Assembly: GCF_014529535.1 (NCBI RefSeq)
Contig: NW_023503373.1
Location: forward strand, 2,728,001-2,792,000
Length of the DNA: 64,000 nucleotides
Reading direction: 5' to 3'
Origin: Bradysia coprophila
Lineage: Eukaryota; Arthropoda; Insecta; Diptera; Sciaridae
How positions within the stretch are numbered: the stretch's first letter is position 1; each line of letters begins with the position of its first letter. Both the position numbers and the translations under genes were made by a program. This document shows positions 51,701-60,700 of this stretch, one piece after another. The notes under the pieces are model-generated. The model had not been told where the DNA came from, searched no databases, and saw nothing but the letters and a program-made list of their open reading frames with translations.

Positions 51701-54700
51701 ACACATATAGCATTAGAACTCTATTTCTCTTTCACGTTAAGATGAATTAACTTAACAGTCCATCATACATCTTATACACTCAACGTTCTTTTTGACAATT
51801 CTTCGATCCGATTTTCACCTGCATTGTCTCTAGGGCTCAGAACAGATTGTTCTGACCTGATCTGAAATCTGAAAATGACGAATCTGAACTTTTCAGATCA
51901 GATCAAGCTTGAATATAATCTGATCAGATCTAAAAAATTCAGATTGATCTGATTCAATGCTGATGTTCGTTCCAGGGAAGACCTGACATGTTTAACAAAA
52001 TGTGAAAGAGGTAGGCCTATACCAAAAAAAGATGTTTTTTGTTGACAGTTTCTTCACTTGTCAACAATTTTCCTATAGATGTAGCTGAATATGGCGCTTT
52101 TATAGTTTTCAGTATAAAACTTCAAGAAACGACCGTGTTAAGCTATGAAAATAAAAATGTCGCTTTTGTAGTTCTCAGTATAATTTAGTACTGCGTGCCC
52201 TGCTATTGTAATAATTGCAAATTGTAGTTCATTTTATGTATTATTGATTCGTAGACAAGACATTAAATTCGTTTTATGCAATTGAGTGATGATATTTGCA
52301 ATTTACGCAGCTGTGTGCAATGTTATATGAACGTAATTTATCGCACTAGTGCGATAATGGATTTGCAAGGGACTTTAAAAGCAACGTGTTTCTGACGTCG
52401 ATGTTTATTCGATTTAATTGTTGTGTGCAACACGAATCGTATGAAGGACGGTATATTATCGCACACGACGTCTTGTATAAAAATAAGTATTAAACAATTG
52501 TGTATCCCAAAGAGTCGACAATATTTTCTATAACTCTTTCAGTAATGTTTCAAGTGAATATGTAAACAGAACCTACCGCTTCAACAGATTTCAGATCAGA
52601 TTCAGATTGATCTGTTCAAGATTTTCAGATTCCAGATCAGAATCAGATCAGATTAAAATTTTCAGATCAGATTAAGATCTGAAAAATTTCAGTTCAGTCT
52701 GAAGAAAAAATCAGATTGATCTGATCTGTTCCGAGCTCTAATTGTCTCATATTCCTTAAATCATCCAAAAGAATAAAAACTTCTCAATAGACCGTGTGAA
52801 GTATAAATAATTTATTTTTGATTGATGTAGATTATTATTCTGTAATTTGAATAAGACTAAAAGGATATCTGGATATCCATTCTAATTCATTCTAATTGGA
52901 TTCTTTCTAATATTCTAATAAGTGGGATGGCATCGGGATGGCAACAATATTTTTCAATAATTTCTAGAAAAAAAGTTAAATATTTTTTTCAATGGTTTTC
53001 AAGGTTATTGAAATATGAAACTTTTTTCTCAAAATTGCACACGGTCTATTAAGGTAAATCAAATTTAAATGATGAATAAACATTGTGCATTTAATAATGC
53101 TGGCTAGGTAAGACTATACTTGTTTTCAAATCACAATACACATAAAATCCTCAGAATCGATCATTTCATAGATGTGTAGCGTTTTCTCTGGTGCTAAATC
53201 TATTTTAGACGTATTCAAAGTCACTATTGAACTCGTCCTTCTTTTGTGGTCCTCTAAGCAGAGCCTATTTTTGGTAGACAAATTTTCCAAAATCTGCTAA
53301 AAGACTAAATGGTACTTTCTGGCCATTTGGCAGTTCATTTTTCGCAATTCGAGGCTTTATTTCCAAAACCAGAATGACCCATTCTGTCGTGACCATTTAA
53401 CATTCATTTGAAATCTTGAGTTGTACACACAATAATTTTGGTGAATTTAGACAAATTTCGGAAAATTTTGGTAAGTTGGTAAGAGAAAGGCTGTCGAAAT
53501 TTGATGCTCCAAATTATCATTTCAGTAAATTTCGAACATAACATAACATCGACAAATTGTGAATGGTAAATTATCTTAATTTGGTATGATTTGAAATTGG
53601 AACGCCTTAAGCGGCAATGTTAATTCAAATGAACATAAAATTTTCATTTGGAACCTGCAATTATTTTACCGTTCGAATTTCATATTGAGGCGTTACATTT
53701 CAATATTCTTCCTTATTTGCAAGGAGTCTTTGGTGAAAAAGGTTGAAAATCGCTTATCGTTCCGAAACTAAATTATTTACTCGTAAGTTATCTTAATTTG
53801 GAATGGTTTTAAGTTGGAACGCCATACGCGGCAATGTTAATTGTTCTAAATTCAAATTGACGAAAAATTTTGATTTGGAACTTTCCATTATTTTTCCGTT
53901 CAAATTTTATATTGTCATGTTGAGGCGTTACACTTCAATATTCGTCCTTATTTGCAAGGAGTCTTTGGTGAGTAAGGTTCAAAATTGCCTATCTTTCCAA
54001 ATCTATAGATAATTTACTCGTAAATTATCTTAATTTGGAATGATTTTAAGTTGTATTATATCGAATAGAATTCGTATAGAAAATGCTTTCCATTTTTCTG
54101 TAATTTTGTTTAATGATAGTCGTAAATGTTTTTTTCTTATTAAATAATAAATTTCAAAGTGTAATTTAAGTGTTACTACTGAATGTCGGGTTCAACTGAA
54201 AATTAAAAGTAAAAAAAAGTTTGAATCGAAAGTGTAGATGACAGACTAGATAGTTCTGTCTAACACCTCCGTGAATTAACAATACAAAAATGAAGCTCGA
54301 TACAAAATTAAGTAAATTTATTCTATTCATTTTTCATAAATTTGGTTTGTGGCAAAAATTTAAATCACTGCCATCAATCATATTGTTCCAGTTTTACTCA
54401 TATGCCATTCATTTCACATTTTCCCTAATGTTTCTTCTATTCATGATAATAAATTTTTTAACCATCGATTCCATTAATAATGCGACAGATGCTTTATTTC
54501 CGACACTAACGGTTGTTGCATATTGCTTTAAGTTAGTTAATTTCAAGCTCAATGCTGGTGATATGCAAAGGATCTTTGAAGACTCAATGAAATTCCAATT
54601 TAAAAATGACGACGAAATTCGAGTGACAAATGAAAAACTACGAGCTTTGTATAAAGTCGTCGTGTGTTTTATGACCATAGCGCATTTATCAATTATTTTG

Positions 54701-57700
54701 ACCTTTTTCCGCGCGCTATTAGCGAACGAACCGCCTGAGCTGCCACTACCCTGTTGGTATCCAATAGATTGGCAACATGTGAATCTTTATTATTGGATCG
54801 CCTACGCATACCAAATGTTCGGAGCATTTCTCATTTTAAATGTAAATGCAACGATGGACGTTTTTCTGGTCTTTATGATGTCTATCCTATGTAAGCATTT
54901 GGAAATATTAGGCGACCGACTAACTGGTATAGTATTAGAAACTAATACAAAATCGGGCAGCCCTTACCTATTAGGAAAAGTAAAAATGAACAGAGAACTA
55001 ATTGGCTGCATCAAAGTTCATCAACATATGATCAGGTAAAATAATAGAAATTGTTAACCAACAAGATTTTACTAAATAGAACAGAAATGTAGGATAATCC
55101 GAGATGTTGAAAGATGCTTCTCCTTTGGAACATTTTTCCAAATTTCATTAAGTGGAGTCGTAATTTGCAGCGCTGTTTATCAGTTATCAATGGTGAGTCT
55201 ATCTGCATCTACAATTTTTGCGTTCCACGCACGCTACTGGTAGTGAGAAAATCGTATAAACGAAAAAGCTGTGTGATTGTATGACTAGATTATAGTCATA
55301 CAATCACACAGCTTGTACCACCACAGGCTCTGACGGTAAACAAACTTAAGACACAAATAGGTATTTAATAACCTCTAGATTTACTAACAAACATTTTTAT
55401 TAAATTTCAGCTTTCTCCAGTCACTGAATCCGTTCGTTATGTCTACTGCCTGGCTTTCTTTATAACCGCAATTCTGCAAATATTTATGATCACCTACTTT
55501 GCAGAAACCATTCTTACCGCAAGTGATTCATTAACAAATCAAGCATATTCGACCTTATGGTATGAGGCATCAGAAGGATTTCGCAAAAGTTTGCTTATTT
55601 TAATGGTGCAACTTCACCGGGAAAACAAACTAATTGCAGGGAAAATATTTCCCATAAATTTGGATTTATTTACCACAGTAATAATTTCACAGAAGTAAAT
55701 AGAATGAAGTTGAAGTAAATATTGAACTTTTGGATTAATTTCAGATCATGAAATTTTCGTATCAACTATTTGCAGTGCTTAAGTAGTGAGAAAAGTAGTT
55801 GGCAAAGTTCTGCCTTTGGTTGGACATAGACACGTTTCTACATTAAGATTTAAGATGTTAGAGTGAAACTGATTTTTTAAATTATCTTTATCCATTTTGA
55901 AATTGATCTATTCAAAATTTTGATGTGAAGGTTTTCCACAATGGTTATTGGTTACGATATTATTTTATGTCTATGTGCCTCTCTGTACATTAACTTAGAG
56001 AGAGATTACGATTCGTCGTAAGTTGACGTAATTTAAACTTATAACTTCCGAATTATACATCGACTCATAATAATACAAATCAAAATCGTAATCTCTTACA
56101 TGAAATGGCTATTGTTCCATGAGTAATATCACTACAGAAATTGTAAAATAAATTAAAGAAATTTCATCACTTGTAGTATGTGTCACATCGGAAGAAAATC
56201 GTTAAAATGATACAGATTGTAATTCAAAAACATATGTTTGTACTCGGTGACAGTAGTGCTAATAGATCTCCGCAAAAATTAAATATTTTAATATTAGACA
56301 AAATTGCTTTGGCTCTAAGCACGGTTGGTTTGAAACGAGATTAAACAGGGACCGCCGACCACCAACAATTTTTTTTTTCACATTTAAAATGAGTGATGGA
56401 CAAGAACTTCACACAGTAAAAAATCAGCCCGAACACCTGGGCCGTTTCTGAAAACCAGTGGATGTAACTGCAGCCAGTAGTCAGGGACAGCCTGAGCATA
56501 TATTTTGATGTGGATCGGTAGAGGGAGAAATTCTAAGATATACTGTGAAAAAATTATTGCTTTTGGTCATTTCCTCTCTGAGCACTAACTGTTGAAAGTC
56601 AAAATTTCCCCATTTTCGTAGAGTGATGTATCCTTGACAAAGTGACCGAGTCAGCCAGTTAAGAATGATTCTAGACGCGGTTAACGAGCTCTTTCGAATG
56701 GCAACAAAAAAATTTTGAAAGTGGTCTGTTGTGTTCCATTTTCAGAGAAGTTACTTTTTCCGCTAACCTCGGTGAAACTCGGCCACTTTTGTACCTTTCT
56801 GGTACCCTTTTTTCAAACTTATTTGTCGCTAATATTGTAGGCTGACGACTCATCTTTAAAACGATACCAAACATGCCATATTTGATTCACAACAAGTACT
56901 GTTGATTATTCCGTTTTTCAATCGAAGTCACTCTACTCGAAAATCTGGAGCCCTCGAAAACGAAATTATTAAATTTCATGATTTTTTTGAAAAAAAAGTA
57001 AACTTTAATGACTTTCTGAGTCAGTAGTATGAATACATAAGTAAAAGACACTCATTTGTAAAATCAACTTGAAATTTAATTATTTCGTTTTTGAGGGCTC
57101 CAGATTTTCGAGTAGAGTGACATCGATTGAAAAACGGAATAATCAACAGTACTTGTTGTGAATCAAATATGGCATGTTTGGTATCGTTTTAAAGATTAGT
57201 CGTCAGCCTACAATATTAGCGACAAATTAGTTTGAAAAAAGGGTACCAGAAAGCTAGAAAACTGAATCATCAACAGTACATGTCATCAGGGGCTATTTAG
57301 TTGAATTAATTCGCCGAAATTCGCCAAAATTCGCCAAAATTCGCCAAAATTCGTCGAAATTCGCCGAAATTCTCCCAAATTAAAAAATTCAAATTTTGAT
57401 AATTTTCTTCCAAATTTATGTTTGTTGAAATATTTTGCTAGTTTTGTGATATAGCATAACAAAAATATGCAAGAATCTACCAAATTCACAAATATATGTA
57501 AAATTCACAAAATTAGGACATTTTTCATCGTTTGGCCAAAAAAAACCATCATGGCTTCCCGGTTAAAAATAGATTTTTAGAATGTCTTGGGAAAAAATAT
57601 GTAACTTAGTTCTACAATTCTTTGAAATTTCTTAAAATCATGTATAAATTCACAAAAAATCGCCAAAATTCGTCGAAAATCGCCAAAATTCGTCGAAATT

Positions 57701-60700
57701 CGCCAAAATTCGTCAAATTCTCCAAATTCGCCAAATTCGCCAAAATTCGCTAAAAATTCAACTAAATAGCCCCTGCATGTCATGGATCAAGTATGGCATG
57801 TTTAGTATCGTTGAAAAACTTATTCTTCAGGTTGCAATATTAGCGACAAATTAGTTTGAAATAAGGGTACCAGAAAGGTACAGATGTGGACAAATTTCAC
57901 CGAGGGTAGCGGAAAAGTTACCTTCTCTGAAAATGGAACATAAAGGACCACTTTCAAAATTTTTTTGTTGCTATTCGAAAGAGCTCGTTAACCGCGTCTA
58001 GAATCATTGTTAACTGGCTGACTCGGTCACTTTGTCAAGGATGTATCACTCTTCTAAAATGGAGAAATTTTGAGTTTGCTCAGAGAGCAAATGACCAAAA
58101 GCAATAATTTTTGCACAGTATATCTTAAAATTTCTCCCTCTACCGATTCACATCAAAATATGTGCTCAGGCTGTCCCTGACTGCTGGCTGCAGTCACATC
58201 CACTGGTTCTCAGAAACGGCTCAGGAGTTCGGGCTGATTTTTTACTGTGTGAAGTTCTTGTCCATCACTCAATTTAAATGTGAAAAAAAAATATTGGTGG
58301 TCGGCGGTCCCTATTTAATCTCGTTTCAAACCAACCGTGTAAGGGCTCCATTCCTAACTTTTTTCTTTAAATACATAATGCATTGCAGCCGAAAATTGTA
58401 GCAATGCGTCACGATACCCGCCTACCGAATAGAAAGCGAAACTGCTCGGGAAAGTCATGGTACAGGGCACAGAAAAGATCATCTTCAAGATACGGTACTT
58501 TCACACGTAACCTCACGTAAATTTCGTTAAATGTTTCGTTCATTCATTCATTTGTATGATATTTGTTTAACGTGGATAGCATTTCTTATCGTGGAAGCCA
58601 CAAAGTCGTGGTACAGCGTTTTTCGGAGTAGTTTCTCCCTTGCAGCCTTCTGTAACTAATGTTTGTCCTATTGTTTAGGTTAAGGTACAATTTACACCAA
58701 TTTTTTCGGCACAGTTTTTTCTGCAAAGTTTTACTAAGGCTCAATACGCTTTATAAATACATTTCCCTTTGAAATTCATTGCAACTTTTTTGGGCGTGTC
58801 TAATGATGACTACATCCCACATCTTCTAACAAAACGTTAGAAAAATTAGAAAAACAGATAATTTACAAATTTTTTCTGTGAGCAAAAGCTATTGAGAATT
58901 ATTGTCATGTTGAGCTTTTTAAACTAATGTTAAAGTTTAATTTGTTTCGACTCTAATACTTAGTTGAGACTACTTTACGATGACACTAGTGATGAAATTA
59001 AATGGGAATATTGCGTTGATAAATAATCAGCGAGAAGTGCATGCGTCATTCGGGTGACAACGTTTGAGTGGTCTCTTTTCCCTGTTTTTATATATTTTGC
59101 TTTTTGTCACTATAGAAAAACTAATGCATACACACTTCTTTTGTCACCTGTTATCTGCTATCCACAAGAACAGCAAAATAAGGCATGAAACTGTGGCTCG
59201 TGGGCTCTTATATAAGAGCCTCTTATACAGCAAAATAAATGATTTTTTGTTGAAGTAATAGATTTTGTATCAAACTCCAGTAGACATTTTAAACGAATGA
59301 CGTTACAGATTTAATGATTTTGTTGTGCTCGCTCGTCGTTGTTGAAAGCCTAGAAAACCGTTCGAAAAATCCATTATGCTTTCATCTATTTATTCATCTA
59401 TTCGTCTATTCGTCTATGTAGACGGGACACATACTGAAAATTTCGTCACTAAGCTGACAAAAAAATGATGTTTGTTGACAGTTTCCGGAAAAATTAAGCG
59501 ACATTAACACTTCGATTCGAAATATTTATCTATATGCAAAAGATCATACAACGCAGTGTTATTTTTGTCGAATTATTACAATTGAAAACAACCGTCTTGA
59601 ATAATACATTGACTGACAATTAATTCAAAATAAATATTCTATTGTGCGTAACAGTTAAATAGTTTGTTATACGTTTCCATTGCTATGAAAGATATTATCG
59701 ATTCTGATTATTTCGATATTTATTTAGACTGTACATAATGGGATGATAGGAATAAAAGACTCTATTAACCATAATCCACAAGAAGTCAACGATCTGATAT
59801 ATATTATGTACACGAGCGGTTGTTTTTGTATCAAAGACATTATTCCGAATTGGAGAATGGGGTTGTTTGTCACAAAAAAAAAAGAACGAAGAAAATCCGA
59901 TATTTTTGCCTATAGAGACAGCCGTAGATTTCAAACAAAATTTTGTTGAAAAACATTTTCACGAAATATTTAATGGAAATGTCGCGAAGGGAATGCTATT
60001 AAAAGTATCCAACTTGTTACATTAACAGAAAAATATTACGTAGAATTGGAACGGAACGATGTGCTTTGTCATCATGTCTCAACATTCTCGGCTCGTGTAG
60101 CAAATCAATAAACCACTTAAGACCATGGAACAACGAAACATAAACAAATCCATGAAAACAGAGACATCCAATGGTTTCCTCTATTTTATCGAATTAGTAG
60201 TTTAGTTTTGCAAAAGTTTTCACATTTTTCAATTCAAATCGAATGTTATGAACAGGAAAGGGTATAAAAAATAACTACCTATGTCTGAACAACGTAGAAG
60301 CGAGATGTGTGTCGAATAAAAAAAAAAAACAAACTTTCAAAGTAACCAAATGCATTGAGATATTTCAAAAATTATGACTTCCTGTTGTGCATCAAACTCG
60401 AAATGATGAGACTAATTCGGAGATCGTAATGTTAGATGTATTTCGATATGGTCGCAAATGTGCTGTGCTAATCTAAACGTTATTGTTAGTTAAGTGATAT
60501 TATAAACATCTCATGTGCGTCGGTTCATATATGATCTGCGTACACAAAATTCGTTGAAACTAAGTAATGGAAGCCTTAGATTTTTTTTCTTCGGAATTTT
60601 AAACTAATATCGTTGAGGATTGAATGATATATAAAGCAATTAAAAACTTTTAATGACTTAAAGCGTTTTAATTAAATGGATTAACGTGATGTGATTTATT

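Noticed and set aside
56671-56874. Minus-strand frame of 67 codons in the foldback
   Set aside because: Falls entirely within a repeat arm with a mirrored copy; no transposase motif.
57286-57783. Protein-like [20 protein letters not shown] repeats
   Set aside because: Translation of the TTCGCCAAAA arrays of the nested hAT element, not a gene.
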